Positions 1 to 8,792 of a stretch of 47,599 bases of DNA are shown here, in pieces. The translations under genes were made by a program, and so were the position numbers. A model generated the notes under the pieces. The model ran no database searches, had not been told where the DNA came from, and worked only from the letters and a program-made list of their open reading frames with translations. The stretch covers positions 1 to 47,599 of the forward strand of contig JABABM010000018.1 in NCBI GenBank assembly GCA_014238205.1, written 5' to 3'. The number at the start of each line of letters is the position of its first letter. Position 1 is the stretch's first letter. Source of the DNA: Phycisphaerales bacterium. Its GTDB lineage: Bacteria > Planctomycetota > Phycisphaerae > Phycisphaerales > SM1A02.

Positions 1-752
1 GCTGGTACGGGACCTCTCCCCTGATGGCACGCCTGCAGTGGATCGATTCCGATGGGAACCGACTCATGGGCACCAGCGGGATGACCGCTACCACCGAGAC
101 GACCATGGTGCATGTGAACCCACACGCCTGCATCGATCCCGTCTCAGGTGATGCCACGGTCTTCTGGGTGCGGCAGAACAGTTCACAGAGCAGCTCAGGC
201 ATCCAGGCCAACCGAATTACTCCCGCTGGAACCCGGCTCTGGGGCGCAACTGGTACACAACTCCTGCCCGTCTCCAGTGGAACAAGCCTGCTGGACCTGC
301 ATGCGATGCAGGTCGGGTCGCTTGCAACCGGTTCGTGGATCAAGAGCCCGAGCCTTGGCTCGGAACAGGTCCAGGCCGCGGCAGTGCACGAAGATGGAAG
401 CCTGGCCTGGGGCTTCGCCCCCGTGCTGGTATCAAGCGCACCGAGTAACAAGACCGACATGACCTCCTGCGCAGGCGAGGGCATGCTGATCACCTGCTGG
501 GTCGACGACCGGAACGGCACCGACCAGCTCTTCACGCAGAACGTCAACGATGACGGCTCCCTCGGATCCACGACGTGCGCCGGGGACATCGATGGCAATG
601 ACGCGGTGGATGTCACTGATCTGCTGGCGATCATCAGCGCCTGGGGACAGTGCCCCATCGGGGGGGACTGCCCTGCCGATATCGATGGCAATGGGAGCGT
701 TGACGTCGGAGACCTGCTGATGGTGATCGCCAACTGGGGCAGTTGCCCGTGA
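1..752 (+). CDS. Secreted protein with C-terminal dockerin-like double repeat (5' end missing)
   Basis: The reading frame is open to the first base of the window (codons from base 3), so the true start lies outside and only about 249 residues are visible. The body has several W-x-D-x-R/N type stretches (for example WVDDRNGTDQLF) of a repetitive, probably beta-rich, extracellular domain I cannot name. The C-terminus, from about base 579, carries two full EF-hand-like repeats, GDIDGNDAVDVTDLLAIIS and ADIDGNGSVDVGDLLMVIA, each ending in a W-G motif and joined by a CPIGGDC linker. This is the type I dockerin-like C-terminal module common in Phycisphaerae secreted proteins. The next gene probably starts inside this stop codon (GTGA), suggesting translational coupling. 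Confidence 0.8.
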   Translation, partial: WYGTSPLMARLQWIDSDGNRLMGTSGMTATTETTMVHVNPHACIDPVSGDATVFWVRQNSSQSSSGIQANRITPAGTRLWGATGTQLLPVSSGTSLLDLHAMQVGSLATGSWIKSPSLGSEQVQAAAVHEDGSLAWGFAPVLVSSAPSNKTDMTSCAGEGMLITCWVDDRNGTDQLFTQNVNDDGSLGSTTCAGDIDGNDAVDVTDLLAIISAWGQCPIGGDCPADIDGNGSVDVGDLLMVIANWGSCP

Positions 753-2071
753 CGTTTCACCTGTTGACGTTCTTCTATGCAGCATCCTGCTTCATACCCA
801 CGGCACACGTGACACCATCCGATAGTTCAGCAGAAGACCGCTTTGGCAGCGCAGTTGCAATGGATGGTTCACACCTGCTTTCAGGGGCGCCTTTGCAGGG
901 TGGCTCGGGGTACCACGCCGGTGTCGTCTATGCTTTCGAAGCCAGTGACACCGAATGGGTGGAAGTGCAGCATATTCGACCTGATGATCTTGCCGCCTAC
1001 GGTGAGTTTGGTACAGCGATCGCCATCGAGGGCGACTTCGCTGCGATCGGCTGGAAAGGAGCGAGCACGGTTGCCAATAGTGCCGGCATGGTCGTGCTGT
1101 ACGAGTGGGTCGATGGACTGTGGCAGGAAATGGATCGCATCTGGGATCCAGAAGCGGAAGCCGGTGATCTTTTTGGAACCTCGATCGACATCGATGGTGA
1201 CCGCATGATCATCGGTTGCCAGTTGGATGATGTCAGTGGAACGGACAGCGGATCAGCCCTGGTATTCAACCGAAACAAGGAGGGATGGGTGTTTGAGCAA
1301 CGACTCGAGCCCTCCGGGGGTGGCCCATTCAACTGGGCTGGTCATGCAGTCGCGATCGACGGTGCACGAGCAGTCGTGGGTGCCTACCTTGAATCGGTGG
1401 ATGAACACCAGGCAGCTGGAGCGGCGTACATCTACCATCGTGACGAAGCCGGTCACTGGAGTGAAGAAATTCGATTGGTTGCAGACGATCCGGTTTCCGG
1501 GGACTACTTCGGTTACAGCCTGTCACTGGAGGGGAATCGCCTGGCAGTGGGCAGCATCCTCAATGATGCGCCTCTTGAGGATTCTGGCGAGGTCTACCTG
1601 TTCGAGCGGGTCGAAGGTGACTGGGTGCTTGAGCATCTGCCCCCGCCCGATGACGGTGGCGAGTTTGGATATGCCCTCGCTCTTGAGGGTGCTGATCTGT
1701 TTGTCGGCGCGGTGTATCACCCCGGCAACGGCATCGCCAATGGCGCCGTATACCACTTCGAGCACGATGGAGATCAATGGGCATGGAGTACCAAGTGGCT
1801 GCCGATGGACGGCGTCGATGACTGTTTTTTCGGCGCGAGTCTGAGTACCAACGGGCTTGGCCTGGCGATCGGTGCACCACGCGAGAATGTCACGGGGCTT
1901 GGCAGTGGAGCGGTGTATGTACATGATCTTGAACCACCCTGTCTTGGCGATCTCAATGGCGATCTGCTCGTCAACGTCAATGACCTGCTGGCCATCATCA
2001 CAGGCTGGGGTGACCCCTACGACGTCGACGACCTGCTGATCGTCATCGGTGCCTGGGGACCATGCCCCTGA
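749..2071 (+). CDS. FG-GAP repeat secreted protein with short dockerin-like C-terminus
   Basis: About 440 residues. I chose the GTG at 749 because it overlaps the upstream TGA as GTGA; a TTG at 743 is the alternative. A hydrophobic N-terminus (FHLLTFFYAASCFIPTAHV) looks like a signal peptide. The body is a run of integrin-alpha-like FG-GAP units, each with an FG-S/T-A/S-[IVL] start and a GA/GSP-type end, such as DRFGSAVAMDGSHLLSGAP and DYFGYSLSLEGNRLAVGS, expected to form a seven-bladed propeller. The C-terminus has one full calcium-loop repeat (GDLNGDLLVNVNDLLAIIT) followed by a contracted second repeat (DPYDVDDLLIVIGAWG) lacking the D-x-D-x-D-G loop. It is likely exported and surface-attached; its ligand is unknown. 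Confidence 0.85.
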   Translation: MTFHLLTFFYAASCFIPTAHVTPSDSSAEDRFGSAVAMDGSHLLSGAPLQGGSGYHAGVVYAFEASDTEWVEVQHIRPDDLAAYGEFGTAIAIEGDFAAIGWKGASTVANSAGMVVLYEWVDGLWQEMDRIWDPEAEAGDLFGTSIDIDGDRMIIGCQLDDVSGTDSGSALVFNRNKEGWVFEQRLEPSGGGPFNWAGHAVAIDGARAVVGAYLESVDEHQAAGAAYIYHRDEAGHWSEEIRLVADDPVSGDYFGYSLSLEGNRLAVGSILNDAPLEDSGEVYLFERVEGDWVLEHLPPPDDGGEFGYALALEGADLFVGAVYHPGNGIANGAVYHFEHDGDQWAWSTKWLPMDGVDDCFFGASLSTNGLGLAIGAPRENVTGLGSGAVYVHDLEPPCLGDLNGDLLVNVNDLLAIITGWGDPYDVDDLLIVIGAWGPCP

Positions 2072-2081
2072 GGCAGCGCAG

Positions 2082-2097
2082 CCATATATATGTATGG
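2082..2097 (+). promoter_or_regulatory. AT-rich near-palindrome, possible promoter region
   Basis: CCATATATATGTATGG is the only AT-rich block in the 140-bp gap before the beta-helix gene at 2212 and has CCATA/TATGG ends. It may hold the -10 region of that gene. No -35 box was identified, and placement rests on composition and position only. Confidence 0.25.
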
Positions 2098-2211
2098 AGC
2101 CAACCGGTCCCCCACACGCCTCAGTGCCCTGCCTTGATCGATACGCGAGGAAATGCTTTATTGATCCCACCCCATCCGCTCAAATGGGACCGCGGGAGAG
2201 GAGACCCATCC

Positions 2212-3603
2212 ATGCGCCAGTTCATCTTCGCCACCACGCTCGTCATGAGCAGTTCTGCACTGGGCGCCACACTTGAGGTCTGCCCCAGTGGCTGTGCGTA
2301 CTCGTCCATCCAGGACGCCATCGATGCCGCCAACAGTGGCGACGACATCTTCATCTACCCCGGTGCCTACACCGAGCAGATCGATTTCAACGGCAAGGCG
2401 ATCACCGTCTCTGGAAGTGGCGCTGACGTCACGATCATCGATGGCGGGGGGCTCCCCGGTTCCGTCGTCACATTCGATCAGGGAGAAGCCAACAGCAGCG
2501 TGCTCGAAGGCGTCACGATCGTCAACGGCAGAGGCACGTACATCATCGACCCGATCTTCGGCAGCCTCCCCTGCGGTGGAGGCATCGCCGTCATCGACTC
2601 GGCCCCCATCATCCGCCAATGCACGATCACTGAAAATGCCTGCTGGGGCGGCGCGGGCATGTTGAATCTGCGATCGAGTCCGCAGCTTCAGAGCTGTCTT
2701 TTTCTCGGCAACGTCTCCGAAGGACACGGCGGCGGCGCCTACAACCTCGACCATGCCGATCCGGAGTTCATCGACTGCGTCTTCGAGGCCAACGACGCCG
2801 CCTGGGGTGGCGGGATGACCAGCACGGTCGATTGCAACCCGAAGATCACCGACTGCCTCTTCCTGGCCAACACCGTCTTCAACGTCGGTGGCGGCATCTT
2901 CAGCCGGTCGCGCAGCAACCCGATCATCACCGACTGCATGTTCATCGGAAACCTGCAGACGGGGAACCCCATCGGCAGCGGTGCAGGCATGTGCACCTAC
3001 GGAAGCGGCAACGGAGGCGGCCCCTGCTACCCGATCGTGACCAACTGCTGGTTCGAAGGACATTCCGTGACCGGTGATGGTGCCGCCATGGCCAACGCCT
3101 ACGATGCCCACCCCACCGTCACCGACTGCACCTTCGTCGACAACCATGCCGGACGAAACGGCGGCGCCATGGCCTGCATGGGCAACGCCGACCCGTACGT
3201 TCCCGCAAACGCCATCGTCACCAACTGCAGTTTTTCAAACAACAGTACGGCCGACTATGGCGGCGGATTCCACTCGCGCAGCAGTACACCCACCGTTCGT
3301 GACTGTCTGATCCAGACCAACATCGCCGGCATCGGCGGTGGCGGCGCCGGCTTCGAGAACAGCGATCTGGCCACGCTCCCAACGACCACGCTGTGCGGCA
3401 ACAGTCCGGACAACCTCTTCGGTGTCTACTTCGACGGCGGCGGCAACGATGATGATGCCGACTGCATCGAGTGTGGTGGCGATTTCAACGGCGACCAGTT
3501 TGTCAACGTCAGCGACCTGCTCATGGTCATCGCCGGCTGGAACGATCCGTACACGGTCGACGACCTCCTGGCGGTCATCGCCGGCTGGGGCCCCTGCAAC
3601 TGA
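2212..3603 (+). CDS. Right-handed beta-helix secreted protein with dockerin-like C-terminus
   Basis: 463 residues. The ATG at 2212 follows a strong Shine-Dalgarno (GGGAGAGGAG at about 2194-2203) and gives a clean signal peptide (MRQFIFATTLVMSSSALGA); the frame continues upstream but looks noncoding. After VCPSGCAYSSIQDAIDAA, typical of secreted parallel beta-helix proteins, come many turns of the form C-x-F-x-x-N-x-A/S-x-x-G-G-G, for example CVFEANDAAWGGGM and CLFLANTVFNVGGGIF. These resemble the GGA[I/V] and FxxN repeats of chlamydial Pmp proteins. The C-terminus is GDFNGDQFVNVSDLLMVIAG plus a contracted second repeat ending in WGPCN. It is probably an extracellular adhesin-like or polysaccharide-interacting protein; no catalytic motif was seen. 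Confidence 0.85.
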   Translation: MRQFIFATTLVMSSSALGATLEVCPSGCAYSSIQDAIDAANSGDDIFIYPGAYTEQIDFNGKAITVSGSGADVTIIDGGGLPGSVVTFDQGEANSSVLEGVTIVNGRGTYIIDPIFGSLPCGGGIAVIDSAPIIRQCTITENACWGGAGMLNLRSSPQLQSCLFLGNVSEGHGGGAYNLDHADPEFIDCVFEANDAAWGGGMTSTVDCNPKITDCLFLANTVFNVGGGIFSRSRSNPIITDCMFIGNLQTGNPIGSGAGMCTYGSGNGGGPCYPIVTNCWFEGHSVTGDGAAMANAYDAHPTVTDCTFVDNHAGRNGGAMACMGNADPYVPANAIVTNCSFSNNSTADYGGGFHSRSSTPTVRDCLIQTNIAGIGGGGAGFENSDLATLPTTTLCGNSPDNLFGVYFDGGGNDDDADCIECGGDFNGDQFVNVSDLLMVIAGWNDPYTVDDLLAVIAGWGPCN

Positions 3604-3651
3604 CGGAGCCTTGCCATTTCGGCTTTGACCCGGGTTTTGCTTGCCCACTCC

Positions 3652-3659
3652 CCTAGAAT
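3652..3659 (+). promoter_or_regulatory. CTAGAAT-type -10 box upstream of the GACC/FG-GAP gene
   Basis: CCTAGAAT lies about 48 bases before the ATG at 3708. The same octamer recurs correctly oriented at both suf divergent promoters and before the gene at 45162. No convincing -35 hexamer is visible at the usual spacing. Confidence 0.45.
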
Positions 3660-3707
3660 GGGGTTCAATGGAGTACCCGGGATGTATTCCGGGCTGGAAA
3701 GAGAGCC

Positions 3708-5948
3708 ATGCACATTCCCATCCTGTCGATCTCTGCAGCCATGCTCATGGCTGGTCTTACCATTGCAGACAGGGAACATGTCGGCACGCCTGGGCAACAG
3801 GAGGTGGTCACTGCCTCCATGAATCCTGAAGTTCGTTCCTGGACGATGGACAGCACGCGAGATCCATGGAATGACTCCGCCTTGCAGCGAGGCGGTCTTG
3901 GCGGACCAGGCACGGAAAGCAACCAGACACCTGTCATTGAATCCCAGGAAATCCTTTCAAGAATCAGGGAAGATCCCTGCCAGGGAGTTGACGGCATCTG
4001 GATGGGCAACGTCTCCCGCACCGAAGATCTCTCTGCACTCCCGTTACCCACAGGTGCCTGCTGCACTGGCGGGCAATGCATGATCAAAACCGAGGCGGAC
4101 TGCGCAGGCACCTACCTCGGCGATGACACGTCCTGCTTGATGGAGAGCGCGGCAGAAAGTGACTGGTTCGGCTACTCGGTAGCTGTCTCGGGAAATGGTT
4201 TGACCGCCCTGGTCGGCGCTCCACTTCGTGATGAACTCATCTACGAATGTGATCCTGCAGATCAAGATTGCGAAGAGAGCGTTGAGTTCAACTGCGGGTC
4301 GGTCACCGTGTATCAGCGATCGAATGTCAACAGCTCCTGGACTGCAAAAGAAGTTCTCCTACCTCAACCCACCGACTACGAAGAGGAGAACAGGATCTCG
4401 CTTGCCCAGATCGAGTTCGGGCACTCCGTAGCCATCTCGGATGACGGCACCCTCGCCATCATCGGTGCACCCTACTACAACAACTACTACGACGATCTGA
4501 ACGATGTTGAAGTCGAGAATGCATTCAACTGCGGCACCGCCTATGTCTTCCAGCGGGATTGGGCCGGGAGACCATTCGGGGATGCCATTCACCAGTTCTT
4601 CCCCTCCCACGATGACGGAGTGGAAGAAACATACGACGACACGGCTTTCGACTGGTTCGGATGGTCGGTCTCCATCTACAAGTACCCGGATCCGCCACCG
4701 CGGGTTCCCAATCCACGTGCCATTGTGGGTTCTCCCAATGACCTGAACGTTCTTGAAGACAACATCAAGCCAGGTTCCATCTACATATACGACTCGAACA
4801 CCCAGGATGGCGGCGGATTGAATGCCTGGCCGGACGATCCAGAGGATGTATCAAATAGTCGCAAGTTCGTCGAGGACGATGGGTACGGATACACGAGCGA
4901 CCTGTTTGGCCACTCCGTTTCCATAGACCGCAACTTCGCCATTGCAGGTGCGCCTCAACATGCCATAGCAGGCATAGGCCTCGATGCAGGCGCCGCCTTT
5001 GTCTACCGAAAACGTGGCAACTGGGAGCTGGACGAGGAGTTGATACCTGATGAGCCAGCGCCCGTGTGGTGGGACGAACTGAAGACCGGTGACGAGTTCG
5101 GCTGGTCCGTCTCGATCTCCTTGACCCCCGCCGACCCGCTTAATGCAACGCCCGATACCTGGAGAGCACTCGTCAGCTCCCCTCATGATGAATACGGCGC
5201 ATGCTGTTTCGGGAACAACTGTGAGGACAACTATGATTTTGAGGATTGCATAGACGATGGAGGTACCTACCTGGGCGGGTTCTCGGAGTGCTCAAACGGC
5301 ACCTGTCGAAACAGCGGCCCCCTTGCCGTACGTGGCCCCTGCTGCTTCGAGACGGCATGCGTCGATTTCCACTATGCCATCGACTGCGTCGACCTCGGAG
5401 GCACCTTCATGCCCGGCTATGAAACCTGCGCCGAGGCCGATGAACTCTGTGGCTACGTTGGCCTCGACCGGGGCTCGGCCTGGATCTTCCGTAGAACCGG
5501 TAGTAGCTGGACAGTGGAACAGAAGATCTTCCCGGACGATGGTGTCACGGACGACTGGTTCGGCTATTCCGTTTCATTGAATGAGAATGCAGCGCTCGTC
5601 GGCGCAAACAGGGCCATCGAGTGGGGCTGGGATGATTACTACAACGAGTATCGAAATATCGAGGTCGGCAATGCCTACTACTTCCACCGCGAGGTTCCTG
5701 CCCTGACCTGGGAGCGGGTCAACAGGCTGCGTTCCGAGTTTCCCGAGTGGGGCGAGGAGTTCGGGCGAGCTGTTTCCATCTCGGAAGCATTTGACACGGG
5801 TAACGACAATATTGTCGATGAGTTTGAATCCTTCGTCGGTGCTCCCTACCACAAATTTCTGTGGAACCAGGACGATGGCGAAATCGAGGAGATCGAGAAC
5901 ACGGGCGCTACCTTCGTGTTCGATCTTGATATTCCCAATGCACCCTGA
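3708..5948 (+). CDS. FG-GAP propeller protein with three Cys-rich GACC modules
   Basis: 746 residues. The ATG follows GGAAAGAGAG, and the first 20 residues form a signal peptide. FG-GAP units (DWFGYSVAVSGNGLTALVGAP, EFGHSVAISDDGTLAIIGAP, DLFGHSVSIDRNFAIAGAP, DWFGYSVSLNENAALVGA) span most of the chain. Three Cys-rich modules interrupt it: one near residues 116-143, starting GACCTGGQC, one near 497-532 starting GACCFGNNC, and one near 543-581 starting GPCCFETAC. They follow a pattern CC-x4-C-x6-7-C-x3-G-[TG]-[YF]-x-x-G...C. It has no dockerin end, unlike its upstream neighbours. Acidic residues are abundant, suggesting calcium binding and an extracellular location. Function is unknown. Confidence 0.85.
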   Translation: MHIPILSISAAMLMAGLTIADREHVGTPGQQEVVTASMNPEVRSWTMDSTRDPWNDSALQRGGLGGPGTESNQTPVIESQEILSRIREDPCQGVDGIWMGNVSRTEDLSALPLPTGACCTGGQCMIKTEADCAGTYLGDDTSCLMESAAESDWFGYSVAVSGNGLTALVGAPLRDELIYECDPADQDCEESVEFNCGSVTVYQRSNVNSSWTAKEVLLPQPTDYEEENRISLAQIEFGHSVAISDDGTLAIIGAPYYNNYYDDLNDVEVENAFNCGTAYVFQRDWAGRPFGDAIHQFFPSHDDGVEETYDDTAFDWFGWSVSIYKYPDPPPRVPNPRAIVGSPNDLNVLEDNIKPGSIYIYDSNTQDGGGLNAWPDDPEDVSNSRKFVEDDGYGYTSDLFGHSVSIDRNFAIAGAPQHAIAGIGLDAGAAFVYRKRGNWELDEELIPDEPAPVWWDELKTGDEFGWSVSISLTPADPLNATPDTWRALVSSPHDEYGACCFGNNCEDNYDFEDCIDDGGTYLGGFSECSNGTCRNSGPLAVRGPCCFETACVDFHYAIDCVDLGGTFMPGYETCAEADELCGYVGLDRGSAWIFRRTGSSWTVEQKIFPDDGVTDDWFGYSVSLNENAALVGANRAIEWGWDDYYNEYRNIEVGNAYYFHREVPALTWERVNRLRSEFPEWGEEFGRAVSISEAFDTGNDNIVDEFESFVGAPYHKFLWNQDDGEIEEIENTGATFVFDLDIPNAP

Positions 5949-5972
5949 GGCAGCCTCTACACGAACATGAAC

Positions 5973-6467
5973 TCATTCGCCCAGGACTTCCTCGATGTCC
6001 CGGGGTGTCAGTCGTGATCCACATGCCAGGATCCAGATGCTTGGGATGGCTGCAACAAGGCACGCGCCTGCAACCACGAGCACACTCTTCCCAAGCCCAT
6101 CCATCGATGCCTCGAAGAAATGGTTCGAAAGCGAAATCGCAGCGACCAGAAAGCACACCAGCCATGCCACTGCGAGCAGTACACCCGTTGTCCTGTAGCT
6201 TCCATGCCGAATCGGCGACTGGCCAATCTGCAGGAAGATCACGCCGGGCAGGAGCAATAGAATGCCTGGAATGCCCATGACCGAGATGCCGATGGCCATC
6301 ATGTCCTGTTGCTTGCCGGTCTCGATCATCTCCGGGGTGAGCTCGTTGTAGGGTGTTGCGGGGTAGGGATCAGACATTCCCATGGTGCAACAGCACCCGG
6401 ACATCGGGATTGAGAACGCCACGATGGCCCAGAGAAGAACGATGGCAAGAATGCGCATGGCTGCCAT
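5973..6467 (-). CDS. Small membrane protein, possibly a lipoprotein
   Basis: About 164 residues starting MAAMRILAIVLL; the ATG at 6467 has GGGGG upstream, and a longer form from 6503 is possible. The N-terminal hydrophobic segment ends in PMSGCCC, a near-lipobox with Met instead of Leu at -3. Three further hydrophobic stretches follow: a segment containing MAIGISVMGIPGILLLLPG, one containing VLLAVAWLVCFLVAAISL, and one containing SVLVVAGACLVAAIPSIW. I recognise no domain. It lies 92 bp downstream of the TRASH-repeat gene on the same strand and may be co-transcribed with it. Confidence 0.7.
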   Translation of the reverse strand: MAAMRILAIVLLWAIVAFSIPMSGCCCTMGMSDPYPATPYNELTPEMIETGKQQDMMAIGISVMGIPGILLLLPGVIFLQIGQSPIRHGSYRTTGVLLAVAWLVCFLVAAISLSNHFFEASMDGLGKSVLVVAGACLVAAIPSIWILACGSRLTPRDIEEVLGE

Positions 6468-6559
6468 GCAAGGCCCCCGGGATACGGATGAACATCCCCC
6501 CACTTGATCCTACGCCCACCAAGTCCGTTCGACTTGAATATTCAGAACATCAAGGAACG

Positions 6560-7435
6560 TCAGGGAGCAGCTTCCGCTGCATCGCCAGCAGATTCCCAGG
6601 CCTTGTTGACCTTGGCGACGAAGACATAGGGCTTCTCGCGGATGGCGCCCTTGCATCCGTCACAGCACAGAAGCATCAGGCGATTGCCCACGATGACCTC
6701 CGTTGGCTTCGTACCTTCCTCGAAGTTGCTGTCGGCAACGATGCAACTCTTCAATGGGTACGTGCCACGCTGGGCCTCGGCAATCGCGAAATCCAACCGT
6801 TCACCGTACAAGGCGGGATCGGCCTTGATCTTCTCGAGGCACCCATTGCAGCAGAGACGAAACAAGCGGTTGCCCTGCACATGGTCGATGGCATCCTCGC
6901 CGAGGGGCCGGCCGGATACCAGGCACCGATCCGTCGGGTAGTAGGGTTTCTGCTGCTCGATGATCCTGGCTGCAACCTGGCCGCGGTACTCATCGTGGTT
7001 CTCCTCGTAGGCCTCGATACAGGGAGGGCAGCAGAAGGTGACATCGATCCCATTGATGACACGCCGCGTAGCCTTACCCATGGACGCGGCATCTCCACCG
7101 GACTTCGGGCAGATGCCCAGCGGATCAAGCTGGTTCATCCGGACCTGCGCATTCTCCGGGGCTACCGGCGGCGTGGGCCTGTTGGTTGCAGGCAGTTGAC
7201 GTGGGTCGGGCCTGGAAGGCGAAAGTGCGGCAAGTTTCTCCGTACGGCCGGCATCATCCAGCGCATTCCACTTGCGAACACAACGGGCGCAGCAGAAGGC
7301 GACCTCCTGCCCGTTGAACTCGACGACATGCTCGGTGTCCGTGATCGCCTCATCGGGCATCATCGGGCAATTGGAATTCATGGGCTCTGCAAGTGCAATA
7401 CAGGCAGTCATCATGATGAACAGCAGATGGTTCAT
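6560..7435 (-). CDS. Exported Cys-rich protein with four TRASH/YHS-like metal-binding repeats
   Basis: 291 residues; the ATG at 7435 is preceded by AAAGGAG. A short signal peptide (MNHLLFIMMTACIALA) predicts export. Four repeats follow, each with a leading Cys and a CC-x2-C end: NCPMMP...FCCARC, ICPKSG...FCCPPC, RCLVSG...LCCNGC and SCIVAD...LCCDGC. This matches the YHS/TRASH zinc-ribbon-like family, which binds copper or other soft metals. The third and fourth repeats share an x-V-x-G-N-R-L core. A Pro-rich linker separates repeats one and two. A periplasmic metal sensor, buffer or chaperone is plausible, but no metal transporter is adjacent and the metal is not identifiable from sequence. 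Confidence 0.8.
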   Translation of the reverse strand: MNHLLFIMMTACIALAEPMNSNCPMMPDEAITDTEHVVEFNGQEVAFCCARCVRKWNALDDAGRTEKLAALSPSRPDPRQLPATNRPTPPVAPENAQVRMNQLDPLGICPKSGGDAASMGKATRRVINGIDVTFCCPPCIEAYEENHDEYRGQVAARIIEQQKPYYPTDRCLVSGRPLGEDAIDHVQGNRLFRLCCNGCLEKIKADPALYGERLDFAIAEAQRGTYPLKSCIVADSNFEEGTKPTEVIVGNRLMLLCCDGCKGAIREKPYVFVAKVNKAWESAGDAAEAAP

Positions 7436-7472
7436 GGTCCTGCTCCTTTACCCGGGATCGATGCCTGGGCAA

Positions 7473-8378
7473 TCATGGTTTTGTCTTCGGAGTCTCCGGG
7501 TTCTCTTGACTTCCAGCATCACCGGAGCGATCCGAAAGCGGGGAAAAATCATGCAGAAGGAAACCCCATTGCGTCGTCTTGTTGTAGACCAGGAAAGCGG
7601 AGATGTGATTCCTTCGTATGTAGGCAACCCTGCCGACACCCTTGGCATAGAACGCGATGGACGTTGCCGACACATGCGCGGGTCCGACCTTTCCAACGTA
7701 GTTGATCGTGATCAACCGGGCTTCGAACGTGCCGGAGGGAACGGTGACTTCATACGCCCCCTTGTCGATGTAGGTGATCTGCAGTTTCCCCGTGTACTTC
7801 AGGTCCGATGGCGCATGCAGGTCATAGACCGAAACTGTTGTTTCACTGATCTGTGGCTCGCCCGGCTCCACTCCCTCCAGCAGCACCGGCTCTGGCGGAT
7901 TGAAGACGGAGACAACACCTTCGGACAGGTCCAGCTCCGTTGGAAGAAGCAGGTTTCCATCCTGCTGGACAAGGTATTCAACCTTCCTCTTCCCCGTACT
8001 CAGGCTCCAACCACCTTCCTGTGAACCTGGCGGTGATTTGGGATTCCTCTGTACCCAATTCAGCGTATCCGTCCGCATCGAGCCCTTCCGCTTGCCTGAC
8101 CCGTAGACGTACTCCCCGATCTGGTCGACCAGTGGAAACCAGTGAGTGACATCATGAATCGGTGTCAGCGTGGACCTCTCCCCGATGACACCCTCCCCAA
8201 GCAGTTGCAGCAACTCCTGCTCACGATCTGAAAGTGACATCGAGTCTGAATCAATCCACCTGCCCTGAACCTGGGATACGAGAAACAACTCGCTGAAGAC
8301 TGCAATCAGCAATACCACCACCACGATCGTGAGAAGTGGCAGGGAAACGGCATATTTCGAAGGCCTTGGGTCTGGCAT
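7473..8378 (-). CDS. Membrane-anchored hypothetical protein
   Basis: About 301 residues from MPDPRPSKYAVSLP; the frame is open 147 bases further upstream but that extension looks noncoding. One transmembrane helix (LLTIVVVVLLIAVFSELFLV, about residues 12-31) is followed by a roughly 270-residue domain on the other side of the membrane. I do not recognise the domain. It is rich in beta-forming stretches, such as LQITYIDKGAYEVTVPSGTF and EARLITINYVGKVG, resembling lipid- or polymer-binding beta-barrel folds in general terms only. It ends in a Pro/Thr/Lys tail. It lies 37 bp upstream of the TRASH-repeat gene on the same strand, suggesting an operon. Confidence 0.7.
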   Translation of the reverse strand: MPDPRPSKYAVSLPLLTIVVVVLLIAVFSELFLVSQVQGRWIDSDSMSLSDREQELLQLLGEGVIGERSTLTPIHDVTHWFPLVDQIGEYVYGSGKRKGSMRTDTLNWVQRNPKSPPGSQEGGWSLSTGKRKVEYLVQQDGNLLLPTELDLSEGVVSVFNPPEPVLLEGVEPGEPQISETTVSVYDLHAPSDLKYTGKLQITYIDKGAYEVTVPSGTFEARLITINYVGKVGPAHVSATSIAFYAKGVGRVAYIRRNHISAFLVYNKTTQWGFLLHDFSPLSDRSGDAGSQENPETPKTKP

Positions 8379-8550
8379 GGAACTGGCTCTGCCTGCTACG
8401 GGTCCGTTGAATCTGCACAGGCTACTTGAGGTCTGCTTCCAACGAAGCAGGGAGCGAGAACAGAAATGTACGGATTCCTCCACATACGCCTTCTTGGGGG
8501 GAATAGAGGGAGGTGAAGACAACACACCCCCTCAACCCAAGGACAGAACC

Positions 8551-8709
8551 ATGCTCAAGCTCGCAACAACCAACGGACTCGCCCTCGAAGCCAACCCCGG
8601 AACCTACCGCGAAGCCGTCAACAGCAAGAACCACTCCTCCAAGATCAACCTCGTCGACATCGCCATCGCCTGCACCTGGACCGGCCTCATCGCCGCGATC
8701 CTCGTCTGA
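8551..8709 (+). CDS. 52-residue small protein with C-terminal hydrophobic helix, strongly biased codons
   Basis: The ATG at 8551 follows AAGGA at 8539-8543 (spacing 7). The product starts MLKLATTNGLALEANPGTYR and ends in a hydrophobic stretch (IAIACTWTGLIAAILV) that could be a membrane anchor. Forty of 52 codons end in C and none ends in T, unlike neighbouring genes; this is typical of very highly expressed genes. A strong intrinsic terminator lies 84 bp downstream, so it may be a monocistronic transcript. The frame extends upstream without a good start, so I used this ATG. I recognise no family. A structural RNA covering the same bases is an alternative, but codon periodicity argues for protein. 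Confidence 0.65.
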   Translation: MLKLATTNGLALEANPGTYREAVNSKNHSSKINLVDIAIACTWTGLIAAILV

Positions 8710-8792
8710 AACACTGAAAAAGGGGTGTGCCAGCCCTGGGGGGCCTTCAGGCCCGGGGGCTGATCCAAGGATGGAAAAATGCTTGAGCATGA

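Noticed and set aside
6353-7705. Long open frame antisense to the TRASH-repeat gene (450 codons)
   Set aside because: The minus strand has a signal peptide, Shine-Dalgarno and repeated Cys motifs; the plus-strand product has none.
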